Shown piece by piece: positions 1 to 9,007 of a stretch of 32,851 nucleotides of DNA; the stretch's first letter is position 1; each line of letters begins with the position of its first letter. Origin of the DNA: Alphaproteobacteria bacterium. GTDB taxonomy: Bacteria; Pseudomonadota; Alphaproteobacteria; Reyranellales; Reyranellaceae. The stretch lies in NCBI GenBank assembly GCA_016870055.1, contig VGCQ01000009.1:1-32851 (forward strand), written 5' to 3'. A program made the translations under genes and the position numbers. The notes beneath the pieces are model-generated. The model had not been told where the DNA came from. It saw only the letters and a list, made by a program, of their open reading frames with translations, and did no database searches.

Positions 1-1711
1 CGCGCCCGCTGCGGTGGCGCCGTCGGCGCCGGCCGAACCGCTCGACGACAATCCTTTCACGCCCGACGCGCTGGCGACCGAGCCGCCGCCCGCCGCGGCG
101 CCCGGCGGCCTCACCATCGTGCCGCGCAAGTCGGTGGCCCAGGGCAAACGCGCCGCCAAGGTCGGCCAGCGCGAGCTCGATCTGGTGAGCGGCGAATACC
201 GGCTGCCGCCGCTCGACATCCTGTCGTTGCCCTCGCGCGTGGCCATCGAGACCAAGATCGACGAGGAGGCGCTGGAGCAGAACGCGCGCCTGCTCGAGAC
301 CGTGCTCGACGATTTCGGCGTCAAAGGGCAGATCGTGAAGGTGCGGCCGGGGCCGGTGGTGACGCTCTACGAGCTCGAGCCCGCGCCCGGCACCAAGTCG
401 AGTCGCGTCATTGGGCTCGCCGACGACATCGCCCGCTCGATGAGCGCGGTGTCGGCGCGCGTCGCGACCGTGCCTGGGCGCAACGTCATCGGCATCGAGC
501 TGCCCAACGCGCGTCGCGAGACGGTGTTCCTGCGCGAGCTGCTGTCGACCCGCCACTACGAGGACACCCGGCTCAACCTGCCGTTGGCGCTGGGCAAGGA
601 CATCGGCGGCGACCCGGTGATCGCCGACCTCGCGCGCATGCCGCATCTGCTGATCGGCGGCACCACCGGCTCGGGCAAGTCGGTGGCGGTCAACACCATG
701 ATCCTGTCGCTGCTCTACCGCCTGCCGCCGGATCGCTGCCGCTTCATCATGATCGACCCCAAGATGCTGGAGCTCAGCGTCTACCAGGACATCCCGCATC
801 TGCTGACGCCCGTCGTCACCGAGCCGCGCAAGGCGATCGTGGCGCTGAAGTGGGTGGTGCGCGAGATGGAGGACCGCTATCGCGCCATGAGCGCGTTCGG
901 CGTGCGCAACATCGCGGGCTACAACGAGCGGCTGGGCGAGGCCAAACGCAAGGGCCAGGCGCTGACCCGCCAGGTGCAGACCGGCATCGATCCCGAGACG
1001 CGCCGCCCGGTGTTCGAGGAAGAGGAGATCGACCTCACGCCACTGCCCTTCATCGTGGTCATCATCGACGAGATGGCCGACCTGATGCTGGTCGCCGGCA
1101 AGGAGATCGAGGCGGCCGTCCAGCGCCTGGCGCAGATGGCGCGCGCCGCCGGCATCCACGTTGTCATGGCGACTCAGCGGCCGTCGGTCGACGTCATCAC
1201 CGGCACCATCAAGGCCAACTTCCCGACCCGCATCTCCTTCCAGGTCACGTCCAAGATCGACAGCCGCACCATCCTCGGCGAGCAGGGCGGCGAGCAGCTG
1301 CTCGGCCAGGGCGACATGCTCTACATGGCCGGCGGCGGCAAGATCGCCCGCGTGCACGGCCCGTTCGTGTCCGACGGCGAAGTCGAGGAGGTGGTGCGCC
1401 ATCTCCGGGCGCAGGGGGCGCCGGCCTACATCGACTCGGTCACCGACGATCCCGAGGGCGAGGAGGGCGGTCTCGGCCTGCCGGGCGAGGGCGAGGAAGG
1501 CGAGAGCGACCAGCTCTACGACCAGGCGGTGGCGCTGGTGGCGCGCGAGCGCAAGTGCAGCACGAGTTTCATCCAGCGCTACCTGCAGATCGGCTACAAT
1601 CGCGCCGCCCGCATCGTCGAGCGCATGGAGCGCGAGGGCGTGGTCAGCGCGGCCAACCATGTCGGCAAGCGCGAGGTGCTGGCACGCGACATCGACAGTC
1701 GCGAGCGATGA
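1..1711 (+). CDS. ftsK: DNA translocase FtsK, 3' part (5' end outside window)
   Basis: This is a septal double-stranded DNA translocase that moves and unlinks the chromosome terminus at division. The frame stays open to the window edge, so the GTG at base 14 is not the true start and the N-terminal membrane domain lies upstream. About 569 residues are visible: a short Pro/Ala linker, then the alpha and RecA-like beta motor domains. The Walker A loop is GGTTGSGKS (about residue 215 of the ORF) and the Walker B strand is [13 protein letters not shown] (about 346-358). The C-terminal winged-helix gamma domain ([25 protein letters not shown]) reads KOPS-type polar sequences in the family. It is intact to the stop. 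In many alphaproteobacteria the next gene is lolA; here it is pqiB, 89 bases on. Identification is very secure. Confidence 0.97.
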   Translation, partial: APAAVAPSAPAEPLDDNPFTPDALATEPPPAAAPGGLTIVPRKSVAQGKRAAKVGQRELDLVSGEYRLPPLDILSLPSRVAIETKIDEEALEQNARLLETVLDDFGVKGQIVKVRPGPVVTLYELEPAPGTKSSRVIGLADDIARSMSAVSARVATVPGRNVIGIELPNARRETVFLRELLSTRHYEDTRLNLPLALGKDIGGDPVIADLARMPHLLIGGTTGSGKSVAVNTMILSLLYRLPPDRCRFIMIDPKMLELSVYQDIPHLLTPVVTEPRKAIVALKWVVREMEDRYRAMSAFGVRNIAGYNERLGEAKRKGQALTRQVQTGIDPETRRPVFEEEEIDLTPLPFIVVIIDEMADLMLVAGKEIEAAVQRLAQMARAAGIHVVMATQRPSVDVITGTIKANFPTRISFQVTSKIDSRTILGEQGGEQLLGQGDMLYMAGGGKIARVHGPFVSDGEVEEVVRHLRAQGAPAYIDSVTDDPEGEEGGLGLPGEGEEGESDQLYDQAVALVARERKCSTSFIQRYLQIGYNRAARIVERMEREGVVSAANHVGKREVLARDIDSRER

Positions 1712-1800
1712 GGTCGCGGGTCGGCGCCGTCCCGGCCATGGTGGCAGTCGCGGCGATTTGAGCTACATTGCCCCTTGGGGGCGAACGGGTTGAACGAACC

Positions 1801-3492
1801 ATGACCGACAGCGGAGGGCCGGGAGAGCTGCCGACAGCGGGCGTCCGCCGCCGCCGCCGCATCCCGTTGGTGTGGCTGGTGCCGTTGCTGACCGGCTTGA
1901 TCGCCCTGTGGCTCGCCTGGGACACCTACTCCAAGAAGGGTCCGACCATCACCGTCGCCTTCGACAGCGCCGCCGGCCTCACCGCGGGTCAGTCCCAGCT
2001 CAAGTACAAGAACGTGGTCATGGGCACGGTTAAGGCCATCGGCGTCGCCGCCGACCTCACCCATGTCGTCGTCACGATCGACACCGTGCGCGAGGCCGAG
2101 GCGCTCCTGACCGACAAGACGATCTTCTGGGTGGTGAAGCCCGAGCTTTTCGCCGGCAACATCACCGGGCTGGAGACGCTGCTGTCGGGCTCCTACATCG
2201 GCATGCGCCCGTCGGCCGAGCCGGGCCAGCTCAAGCGCGACTTCGTCGGCCAGCAGGACCCGCCGGTGCTGCAGGCGTGGGCCAAGGGCACGACCTATCG
2301 GCTGGAGACCAAGCGGCTGGGCTCGATCAGCTTGGGCTCGCCGATCTTCTTCCGCGACATCGAGGTCGGCACCGTGCTCGGCTGGGATCTCGGCGACCTC
2401 GCCAGCCGGGTCACCATCCATGCCTTCGTGCGCGCGCCGTACGATCAGTACGTGCGTGTCGACTCGTCGTTCTGGAACGCTTCGGGCCTGTCGATGAAGC
2501 TCAACGCCGAGGGCATCGCGGTGCAAATGGAATCGCTGCGCGCCCTGCTGCTGGGCGGTATCGCTTTTGACAGTCCGCGCGACAGCGGCCAGCCGGTCGC
2601 CGCGGCCAAGCGTCAATTCCCGCTCTATGCCAGCTTCGAGGCGGCGAAGTCGGCGGGCTTCGGCCGGCAGCTTCAGCTGCTGTCGTACTTCCCGGGCTCG
2701 GTCGCCGGGCTCGAGGTCGGCGCCGACGTGACGCTGCACGGCATCAAGGTCGGCGAGGTGACCGACGTCTCGCTGCTGTTCGATCCCAAGCTCGACCGCA
2801 TCGTCGTGCCGGTCCGCTACCGGGTCGAAGCCGACCGCGTCATCAATATCGCCGCCGTCCAGAAGCTCGACGCCCAGTCGCTGGCCGAGAAGATGATCAA
2901 GCGCGGCATGCGGGCGACGTTGCAGGCGCCGAGCCTGCTGACCGGCCAGAAGATCGTCGTACTCGAGCGTGTGCCCGACGCGCCGCCGGCCGAGCTGCAC
3001 CGCGACGGCGACACCTACATCATCCCGACCTCGGAAGTCGGCGGCTTCGACACCATCGCCCGCTCGGCCAACGAGCTCTTGTCCAAGCTCAATCGCATCG
3101 ACTTCGACAAGATCGGCAAGAACATCGAAAGCGCCACCGTCGGCCTGGACAACACCATCAACGGCCCGCAGCTCAAGGCGACGTTGATCAACCTCGACAA
3201 GGCCATGGCGGCAGTGCAGGACTTCACGCGCCGGCTCGACCAGGACGGCGCGCCGGCGCTCAAGCGCCTGCCCGCCATCGCCAGCGAGCTGCAGGAAGCC
3301 ATCGCCAAGGCCAACCGGTTGTTCGGCTCGATCAATGCCGGCTACGGCGACGATTCGCGCTTCCGCCGCGATCTCGACCGGCTGCTGCCGCAGCTGACCG
3401 ACGCTGCGCGCTCGATCCGCGCCCTGTCCGATCTGCTGTCGCGTCACCCCGAGGCCTTGATCAAGGGCCGCACCAACACGGGCAAGGAATGA
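1801..3492 (+). CDS. pqiB: PqiB: MCE-domain intermembrane transport protein
   Basis: This 563-residue protein has one N-terminal membrane helix (IPLVWLVPLLTGLIALWLAW, about residues 20-38) followed by repeated MCE (MlaD-type) domains. The repeats are seen as VAFDSAAGLTAGQSQLKYKNVVMGTVKAIG, then YRLETKRLGSISLGSPIFFRDIEVGTVLGW, then LEVGADVTLHGIKVGEVTDV. In the family, PqiB forms a periplasmic tunnel for lipids between the inner and outer membranes. The ORF track starts at a TTG at 1768, but the ATG at 1801 (MTDSGG) fits the family better because it places the helix after a short basic N terminus. Its stop overlaps the pqiC start in ATGA, which implies translational coupling. The C-terminal helical region (NELLSKLNRIDFDKIGKNIESA) is typical of PqiB and YebT relatives. 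Confidence 0.93.
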   Translation: MTDSGGPGELPTAGVRRRRRIPLVWLVPLLTGLIALWLAWDTYSKKGPTITVAFDSAAGLTAGQSQLKYKNVVMGTVKAIGVAADLTHVVVTIDTVREAEALLTDKTIFWVVKPELFAGNITGLETLLSGSYIGMRPSAEPGQLKRDFVGQQDPPVLQAWAKGTTYRLETKRLGSISLGSPIFFRDIEVGTVLGWDLGDLASRVTIHAFVRAPYDQYVRVDSSFWNASGLSMKLNAEGIAVQMESLRALLLGGIAFDSPRDSGQPVAAAKRQFPLYASFEAAKSAGFGRQLQLLSYFPGSVAGLEVGADVTLHGIKVGEVTDVSLLFDPKLDRIVVPVRYRVEADRVINIAAVQKLDAQSLAEKMIKRGMRATLQAPSLLTGQKIVVLERVPDAPPAELHRDGDTYIIPTSEVGGFDTIARSANELLSKLNRIDFDKIGKNIESATVGLDNTINGPQLKATLINLDKAMAAVQDFTRRLDQDGAPALKRLPAIASELQEAIAKANRLFGSINAGYGDDSRFRRDLDRLLPQLTDAARSIRALSDLLSRHPEALIKGRTNTGKE

Positions 3493-4064
3493 ACGTGCTG
3501 TCACTCGACCGTCGCTGCTTCGCGCTCGGCCTGCCGCTGCTCTTGGCTGCCTGCGGTTCCTCGCCCGAGCCGCGCTACTACACCATCGTGCCGCGCTCCG
3601 GCCCGGCCTTGCCGCGCGGGCCCAAGATCGTGCTGCTGAAGGATATCGGTCTGGCAAGCTACCTCGATCGCCGCGAGATCGTGCGCTCGTCGGAGAGCTA
3701 CAAGCTCGACATCATGGCCAACGACTGGTGGGGCGAGCCGTTAGGCAGCCTGCTCGGCCGCGTCCTGGTGGTCGAGCTGTCGCAACGTTTGCCCGGCAGC
3801 ACGGTCTACGGCGAGAGCGGCGCCATCAATGCCGACTACAACGTCTCGGTCGGCGTCAACGTCCAGCGCCTCGACGCCGACAAGGCCGGCGCGCTGATCC
3901 TGGCCGCCCAGGTCGCCGCCGAGTTCAACCGGCCGCGCCGGCTGGCTGCGCGCAACTTCACCATCGCCAAGCCGCTGCCGACGCCGGACATCCCGGGCTT
4001 GGTGGCGGCGATCAGCGATGCGGTGGGCGAATTGGCCGACGGTGTCGCCGCATTGCTGCAGTAG
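3489..4064 (+). CDS. pqiC: PqiC-like outer-membrane lipoprotein (ABC-type transport auxiliary, DUF330)
   Basis: This 191-residue lipoprotein has a signal peptide with a lipobox ending LLLAACGSS, so the mature protein should start at the acylated Cys near residue 22. The next residues, PEPRYYTIVPRSGPALPRGPKIVLLKDIGLASYLDRREIV, match the DUF330/PqiC family. In that family PqiC sits in the outer membrane and contacts the PqiB needle. It starts in an ATGA overlap with pqiB and is followed after 14 bases by pqiA, so the three genes form one transcription unit. The short tail (VAAISDAVGELADGVAALL) is the usual C-terminal helix. The lipobox makes outer-membrane anchoring likely, although Lol sorting cannot be read with certainty from the sequence. 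Confidence 0.88.
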   Translation: MNVLSLDRRCFALGLPLLLAACGSSPEPRYYTIVPRSGPALPRGPKIVLLKDIGLASYLDRREIVRSSESYKLDIMANDWWGEPLGSLLGRVLVVELSQRLPGSTVYGESGAINADYNVSVGVNVQRLDADKAGALILAAQVAAEFNRPRRLAARNFTIAKPLPTPDIPGLVAAISDAVGELADGVAALLQ

Positions 4065-4078
4065 GTGAGAACGCTGCG

Positions 4079-5422
4079 ATGACCCGGCCGCAACTGCGCG
4101 AATGCCCGGGCTGCGGGTTGTTCCAGATCGTGCCGGCGATGGAACCAGACACGCGCGCGACCTGCACGCGCTGCGGCACGACACTGCGCGCGACGCGGAC
4201 CAACTCGCTCGACCGTCATCTGGCGCTGACCCTGGCGGCGATGGTGCTGTTCGCCGTCGTGTGGCTCGCCATGCTGATGAAGGTCTCGACCGCGGGCATC
4301 GTGCGGACGACCACGCTCGACTCCGGGCCGGCCGAACTGATCGAACGCGGCCTGTGGCCGCTCGCGATCGCGGTGGCCTTCACCACCGCCTACGCGCCGC
4401 TCGGCAAGTTCCTGGCCACGCTCTACGTGCTGATCGGGCTCAAGATGCGCCGTCCGCCGCCCAACCTGCGCGACGCCTTCCTGTTTTCGCGCCGGCTCAA
4501 CACCTGGTGCATGTTGGAAGTGCTGCTGCTCGGCGTGTTCGTGGCCTACACCAAGCTCGGCGATCTGGTGACCATCGAGCTCGGCCCGGCCGTCTATGCA
4601 CTCGGCCTCCTGACCGTGGTCTGGGTGGCCGCCGAAACGGCGCTCGACCCCCATGCGGTGTGGGACGAAATCGAACGACGCGGCGAGACCCACGCGCCGC
4701 TGCCGGCCGAGCCATTGGCCACGTGGCGGCTGGGCGCGGCGGGCTGCGAGGGCTGCGGCCTGGTCGCGGTGCCGGCCGAGACCGACGGGCAGTGCCCGCG
4801 CTGCGGCTCTTGGCTGCACGAGCGCAAACCCAACGCCATCTCGCGCACCTGGGCGCTGGTGCTGGCCGCTCTGGTCCTCTACATCCCGGCCAACCTCTAC
4901 CCGGTGCTGACGGTGGTTCAGCTCGGCGCCGGCCAGCCCAGCACCATCCTGGGCGGCGTCGAGGAGCTTCTGGCCTCGGGCCTCTATCCGCTCGCCCTGC
5001 TGGTGTTCTTCGCCAGCATCCTGGTGCCGCTGTTCAAGCTCCTCGGCCTCAGCGTCATGCTGGGGGCCGTCCAGCTCGGCCGGCCGCAGGCCGGCGCTGC
5101 GCTGCTGCTGCGCGAACGCACCTGGCTTTACCACGTCGTGGCGTGGATCGGCCGCTGGTCGATGGTCGACATCTTCATGGAATCGCTGCTGGGCGCGCTG
5201 GTCCAGTTCGGCCGCGCCGTGACCATCGAGCCCGGCGTCGGTGCGCTCGCCTTCTGCGCCGTGGTGTTCATCACCATTTTCGCTGCCGAGACCTTCGATC
5301 CGCGCCTGATGTGGGACGCCGCGGGGCGCAATCCGCATCGTCCGCTGCCGTCGGGGAATGCCGACACGGCGGCATCTCCAGCGACCCAGCCGATCAGGGC
5401 TTCCAGCGCAGGAAATTTCTGA
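4079..5422 (+). CDS. pqiA: PqiA: inner-membrane protein with two zinc-ribbon/TM halves
   Basis: This 447-residue membrane protein is built of two homologous halves. Each half has a CxxC...CxxC zinc ribbon followed by about four membrane helices. The first ribbon is [25 protein letters not shown] (residues about 9-34) and the second is [21 protein letters not shown] (about 222-243). The ORF track extends to 3728, but the ATG at 4079 is preferred because the upstream part is out-of-frame pqiC sequence. The protein is the inner-membrane partner of PqiB/PqiC in the family. The gene order here is B-C-A, whereas E. coli has A-B-C. Its last 29 bases overlap the 3' end of hisH on the other strand. 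Confidence 0.93.
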   Translation: MTRPQLRECPGCGLFQIVPAMEPDTRATCTRCGTTLRATRTNSLDRHLALTLAAMVLFAVVWLAMLMKVSTAGIVRTTTLDSGPAELIERGLWPLAIAVAFTTAYAPLGKFLATLYVLIGLKMRRPPPNLRDAFLFSRRLNTWCMLEVLLLGVFVAYTKLGDLVTIELGPAVYALGLLTVVWVAAETALDPHAVWDEIERRGETHAPLPAEPLATWRLGAAGCEGCGLVAVPAETDGQCPRCGSWLHERKPNAISRTWALVLAALVLYIPANLYPVLTVVQLGAGQPSTILGGVEELLASGLYPLALLVFFASILVPLFKLLGLSVMLGAVQLGRPQAGAALLLRERTWLYHVVAWIGRWSMVDIFMESLLGALVQFGRAVTIEPGVGALAFCAVVFITIFAAETFDPRLMWDAAGRNPHRPLPSGNADTAASPATQPIRASSAGNF

Positions 5423-6035
5423 TCAGTCGCAACCCGGTGGCTTGGCTCTTTTCGGGATGGAATTGCGTGCCGGCAAGATTGTCGCGCCCGACGATCGCGG
5501 TGACCGGCCCGCCATAGTCGGTCGACGCCAGCACCGTTTCGGCACGGCTGGCTACGAGTTGGAAGGAGTGCACGAAATAGGCATGATCGCCCGCCGCGAT
5601 GCCGTCGAGCAGGGCATGCGGTTTGAGCGCGCCGAGCTCGTTCCAGCCCATATGCGGGATCTTGAGATGGTCCTTGCCGGGATCGATGCGCACCACGTCG
5701 CCCGGGATCCAATCGAGGCCGGTGTGGACGCCGTACTCGACGCCGCGCGTCGCCATGAGCTGCATGCCGACGCAGATGCCGAGGAAGGGCCGGCCTTGCT
5801 CGATCACCGCACGCTGCAGGGTGTCGACCATGCCGGCCACGCCGTAGAGCCCGGCGCGACAGTCGGCGAAGGCGCCGACACCGGGCAACACGATACGATC
5901 GGCCTTGGCGACTTCGCTCGGCTTGGCGGTGACCAGCACACGGTCGTCCGTGCCGGCCTCCCGCGCGGCACGCTCGATGGCCTTGGCGGCGGACCGTAGG
6001 TTGCCCGATCCATAGTCGACGATGGCGACGGTCAT
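5394..6035 (-). CDS. hisH: Imidazole glycerol phosphate synthase subunit HisH (glutamine amidotransferase)
   Basis: This protein hydrolyses glutamine and channels ammonia to HisF in histidine synthesis. It has 213 residues, a normal length. The class I amidotransferase signature is present: [12 protein letters not shown] with the nucleophile Cys near residue 85, and TQFHPEKSQ with the His and Glu of the triad near the C terminus. The start at 6035 gives [15 protein letters not shown], the classical N terminus; the longer ORF in the track is not supported. It lies 10 bases after hisB in the same direction. Its partner gene hisF, and hisA, are not in the window. Its 3' end runs 29 bases into pqiA. 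Confidence 0.97.
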   Translation of the reverse strand: MTVAIVDYGSGNLRSAAKAIERAAREAGTDDRVLVTAKPSEVAKADRIVLPGVGAFADCRAGLYGVAGMVDTLQRAVIEQGRPFLGICVGMQLMATRGVEYGVHTGLDWIPGDVVRIDPGKDHLKIPHMGWNELGALKPHALLDGIAAGDHAYFVHSFQLVASRAETVLASTDYGGPVTAIVGRDNLAGTQFHPEKSQATGLRLIRNFLRWKP

Positions 6036-6045
6036 CGGAACGTGT

Positions 6046-6711
6046 TCAGAGAACGCCCTTGGTGCTGGGTACAGCCGCGGCCTGCCGAGGGTCGATCTCG
6101 ACCGCGACACGCAGGGCACGCGCCAAGCCCTTGAAGCAGCTCTCGACGATGTGGTGGTTGTTGTCGCCGTAGTGGTTCCACACATGCAGCGTCAATCCGC
6201 CGAGCTGGGCGAAGGCCTGGAACCACTCCTTGAACAGCTCGGTGTCCATGGTGCCGAGCTTGGGCTTGGAGAAGGTTACCTTCCAGATCAGGTAGGGACG
6301 ATTGGATGCGTCGAGCGCCACCTCGGTGAATGTCTCGTCCATCGGGATATGGGCGGCGCCATAGCGGCGGATGCCGGCGCGATCGCCCAGCGCCTTGGCC
6401 AGGCACTCGCCGAGCACGATGCCTGAATCCTCGGTGGTGTGATGGTAGTCGATGTGGAGGTCGCCCTCGGCGCGCAGCGTGATGTCGATCAGGCTGTGGC
6501 GGCTCAACTGCTCGAGCATGTGGTCGAGAAACCCGATGCCGGTCTTGATGTCGTACTTGCCGGTGCCGTCGAGATTGATGGCGGCAGCGATACGTGTCTC
6601 CTTGGTGGCACGCGACACGAAAGCCCGGCGCCCGCCGGTTCCGGGAGTGGCGAGCGTCTGGCTGGCGGCAGGCATGGCTGCAGCCTTCTTGCGGTTGGCC
6701 GGGCGGGCCAT
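6046..6711 (-). CDS. hisB: Imidazoleglycerol-phosphate dehydratase HisB
   Basis: This enzyme dehydrates imidazole glycerol phosphate in the sixth step of histidine synthesis. It is monofunctional, with no HAD phosphatase domain. Manganese-binding His/Glu clusters are visible in [33 protein letters not shown] and [14 protein letters not shown]. The core starts near [14 protein letters not shown], so there is an Ala/Lys-rich N-terminal extension of about 28 residues compared with the usual length of about 195. Two nearby ATGs exist at 6717 and 6711. The AGAGGG motif sits one base before the first and about seven bases before the second, so I prefer 6711 (MARPANRKK, 221 residues). It forms an operon with hisH. 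Confidence 0.95.
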   Translation of the reverse strand: MARPANRKKAAAMPAASQTLATPGTGGRRAFVSRATKETRIAAAINLDGTGKYDIKTGIGFLDHMLEQLSRHSLIDITLRAEGDLHIDYHHTTEDSGIVLGECLAKALGDRAGIRRYGAAHIPMDETFTEVALDASNRPYLIWKVTFSKPKLGTMDTELFKEWFQAFAQLGGLTLHVWNHYGDNNHHIVESCFKGLARALRVAVEIDPRQAAAVPSTKGVL

Positions 6712-6738
6712 TGGCATCCCTCTAGGTTGTCAGGCCGT

Positions 6739-7650
6739 TCATACAGGAACACGCGCGGCGCGGTCGAGCGCGACGCGCGTCAGAATGACGCCCAAAAGCA
6801 CGATCGAGCCGCCCGCCACCCGGGCAACGGTCAGGGGATCGCCGAAAAACGCCGCCGACAGGCCCACGCCGGCCACCGGGATCAGGTACATGTAGACCAT
6901 GACCCGGCTCACCCCCAACCGGTCGAATCCGGCGGTGAGGCCGAGAAAGGCGACGCCGACCGGGAAGATCGCGGTGTAGAGCCAGTAGCTCAGCAGGCGA
7001 TCGTCGAGCCGTGCGAACTCGCTCAGCGAGTCGAACAGCAAGGACACCGGCAACAACGCCAGCGCGCCGATCAAGGTCGTCCAGGCCATCACCGGCAGCG
7101 CGCCCAGGCACAAATTGTAGGGCGCGCAGCGATCGACATAGAGTGCCCAGGCGAAAGCCGAGAGTATCCAAAGAAACGTGCCGTCGAGGCTGTCGGTGGC
7201 GAGCGTGACGTGGGTGAGCGAGTTGTTGACCACCAGGACGACGCCGGCGAAGGCGATGGCAATGCCGGCCCAACCGGTCGCCGACAGCCGTCGACCGCCG
7301 AGCCACGCCAGGATCGCCGAGAAAGCCGTGGTCGTGGTCATGACGATCGAGCCGACCGAAGGCGCAGTTCGCGCCATGGCGAGGCCCCAGCAGGCCTGGA
7401 ACAGGGCGACGCCGATCAGCGCCAGCACGACCATCGGCACCCAGTCGCGGCGCGGCAGGCCGAGCGGCCGGCGCATCAATGCCATGACGATGAACAGGAA
7501 AAGCGCCGCCACGAGGTAGCGCGAGGCGCTGTAGAGCAGGGGACTCATGGCGCCCAGCACGTCCTTGGCGAACGGATAGCTCGAGCCCATGAGCATGACG
7601 GTACCGAGCATCATGAGGTCGGCGGTGAAGCGGTTGCTTCTCTCCTTCAT
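6739..7650 (-). CDS. EamA/DMT-family membrane transporter
   Basis: This is a 303-residue inner-membrane permease with about ten hydrophobic helices in two EamA repeats. The first runs from LMMLGTVMLMGSSYPFAKDVL to AGIAIAFAGVVLVV. The second begins at GTFLWILSAFAWALYVDR and ends at GSIVLLGVILTRVAL. The motif MVYMYLIPVAGVGLSAAFFGDPLT near the end of the second repeat is typical of drug/metabolite transporters. The substrate cannot be read from the sequence. The gene lies 58 bases after an acyl-CoA dehydrogenase gene in the same direction, with a strong palindrome between them, and 27 bases before hisB. Both hisB and this gene could belong to a longer minus-strand unit. Family assignment is secure. 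Confidence 0.85.
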   Translation of the reverse strand: MKERSNRFTADLMMLGTVMLMGSSYPFAKDVLGAMSPLLYSASRYLVAALFLFIVMALMRRPLGLPRRDWVPMVVLALIGVALFQACWGLAMARTAPSVGSIVMTTTTAFSAILAWLGGRRLSATGWAGIAIAFAGVVLVVNNSLTHVTLATDSLDGTFLWILSAFAWALYVDRCAPYNLCLGALPVMAWTTLIGALALLPVSLLFDSLSEFARLDDRLLSYWLYTAIFPVGVAFLGLTAGFDRLGVSRVMVYMYLIPVAGVGLSAAFFGDPLTVARVAGGSIVLLGVILTRVALDRAARVPV

Positions 7651-7664
7651 TCTTTTCGAATCAG

Positions 7665-7694
7665 GTTCCTCGTCTCTCGGCGAGGGAGAGGAAC
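7665..7694. repeat. Intergenic palindrome between EamA and acyl-CoA dehydrogenase genes
   Basis: The sequence begins GTTCCTCGTCTCTC and ends GAGGGAGAGGAAC. It folds into a stem of 7 bp, a one-base bulge, and 6 more pairs (one of them G-U) around a GGC loop. No T-run follows on either strand, so it is not a standard intrinsic terminator. It resembles the CCTCTCC-type extragenic palindromes I recall from other alphaproteobacterial genomes. Only one copy lies in this window. Confidence 0.5.
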
Positions 7695-7708
7695 ATGAAA
7701 AGGAGTGC

Positions 7709-8980
7709 TCATTGCTTGGGCGCTGTCGACGCTTTCTGCGCGCCCCAGAAGCCGAACAGGGCGCCGGCGACGCGGCGAATCTGGATTTCCTCCGAGCCCT
7801 CGGTGATGCGGTAGCGGCGGTGGTGACGGTAGATGTGCTCGAACGGCGTGTGCCGCGAATAGCCGATGCCGCCGTGGACCTGGATGGCGCGGTCGGCGGC
7901 GTCGCACACCAGGCGGTTGGCGCGATAGTTGGACATCGCCACCCACTCGCTCACCTGCATGTGGTGCTGGCGGTCGAGATGCCAGGCGGTCTTGCGCACC
8001 AGGCCGCGCGTCATCTCGGCCTCGGTATGCAGCTCGGCGAGCGGGAACTGGATCGCCTGGTTGGTCGCCAGCGCCTTGCCGAACACCTTGCGGTTCTTGG
8101 CGTAGGCCACCGACATGTCGATGCAGTACTGCGCGGCGCCGAGGCTGGAGGCGGCCTGCCGGATGCGATTCTCGTGCACGAAGGTCTGCGCCACGTCGAG
8201 GCCGCGGCCTTCCTCGCCCAGCATGGTCGAGGCCGGCACTCTGACGTTCGTCAGCGACACCTCGGCATGGTCCGACGGCATGTTGAAGGTCCACCACATG
8301 TGCTCGACCTTGAAGCCCGGCGACTTGACCGGCACCAGGAAGGCCGAGATGCCGCGCGCATCGCCCGGCTTGCCCGAGCTGCGCGCGAACACCAGGTCGA
8401 CGGTGGCGGTATGCATGCCGGTGTTGAACCGTTTCATGCCGTTGATCACCCAATCGGAACTCTGCTTGGTCGCCGTGGTCTCCATGAAGGTCGCGTCGGA
8501 GCCGTGATTGGGCTCGGTGAGACCGAAGGCGATGCGCTCCTTGCCGGTGAACATGCCCTCGAGATAGCGCTCCTTCTGCTCCTTGGTGCCGAAGCGGTGC
8601 AGCAGCAGGGCGACCGGGAAATTGCCGACAATCGAGCTCTCGTTCTGCAGGTCGTTGTGTAGGCCGAGCCCCTTGTGCGCCAGATGCTCGCGGATGACCG
8701 CCATGGCGAGATTGGAGCCGTCCTTGCCGCCCAGTTCCTTGGGCAGGCCGAAGCGCAGATGGCCGGCCTTGTCGGCGCGGCGGCGCATCTCGGCCAACAA
8801 CGCCTCCCATTCGTGGCGCGGCTGGCCGTCATTGTCCCAGTCGGTTCGGGCGTGCTCGCGGCGATGGTCGAAGAAGCGGATATTGTCGTTCTCACGCTCC
8901 AGCGGCCGGATCTCGCGCTCGATGAACTCGTCCAGTTCCCGGAGATAGGCCGCAATATCGGCGGGAATGTCGAAGTCCAT
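7709..8980 (-). CDS. Acyl-CoA dehydrogenase family protein
   Basis: This is a 423-residue FAD-dependent flavoenzyme that oxidises acyl-CoA thioesters to enoyl-CoA. An N-terminal helical domain (MDFDIPADIAAYLRELDEFIEREIRPLE) is followed by a middle beta domain containing RIAFGLTEPNHGSDATFMETTA. The C-terminal helical domain contains AIQVHGGIGYSRHTPFEHIYRHHRRYRITEGSEEIQIRRVAG, where the Glu of TEGSEEIQ is in the region expected for the catalytic base. The length is close to the subfamily with long N-terminal regions rather than to short-chain enzymes. The start is well supported by an AAGGAG ribosome site eight bases upstream. It lies 27 bases after the sensor kinase gene, so it may be read through from that operon. 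Substrate chain length is unknown. Confidence 0.9.
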   Translation of the reverse strand: MDFDIPADIAAYLRELDEFIEREIRPLERENDNIRFFDHRREHARTDWDNDGQPRHEWEALLAEMRRRADKAGHLRFGLPKELGGKDGSNLAMAVIREHLAHKGLGLHNDLQNESSIVGNFPVALLLHRFGTKEQKERYLEGMFTGKERIAFGLTEPNHGSDATFMETTATKQSSDWVINGMKRFNTGMHTATVDLVFARSSGKPGDARGISAFLVPVKSPGFKVEHMWWTFNMPSDHAEVSLTNVRVPASTMLGEEGRGLDVAQTFVHENRIRQAASSLGAAQYCIDMSVAYAKNRKVFGKALATNQAIQFPLAELHTEAEMTRGLVRKTAWHLDRQHHMQVSEWVAMSNYRANRLVCDAADRAIQVHGGIGYSRHTPFEHIYRHHRRYRITEGSEEIQIRRVAGALFGFWGAQKASTAPKQ

Positions 8981-9007
8981 GGAGTTGCTCCTTCGGTAAA
9001 CGTCCGT

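Noticed and set aside
1770-1782. GCCCC-TTG-GGGGC hairpin between ftsK and pqiB as an ftsK terminator
   Set aside because: The stem is only five pairs with a three-base loop and no T-run follows. It is more likely chance in GC-rich DNA.
1594-3657. A 687-residue minus-strand ORF opposite pqiB
   Set aside because: It lies antisense to a clear MCE-domain gene and shows only Arg/Gln/Asp-rich shadow sequence.
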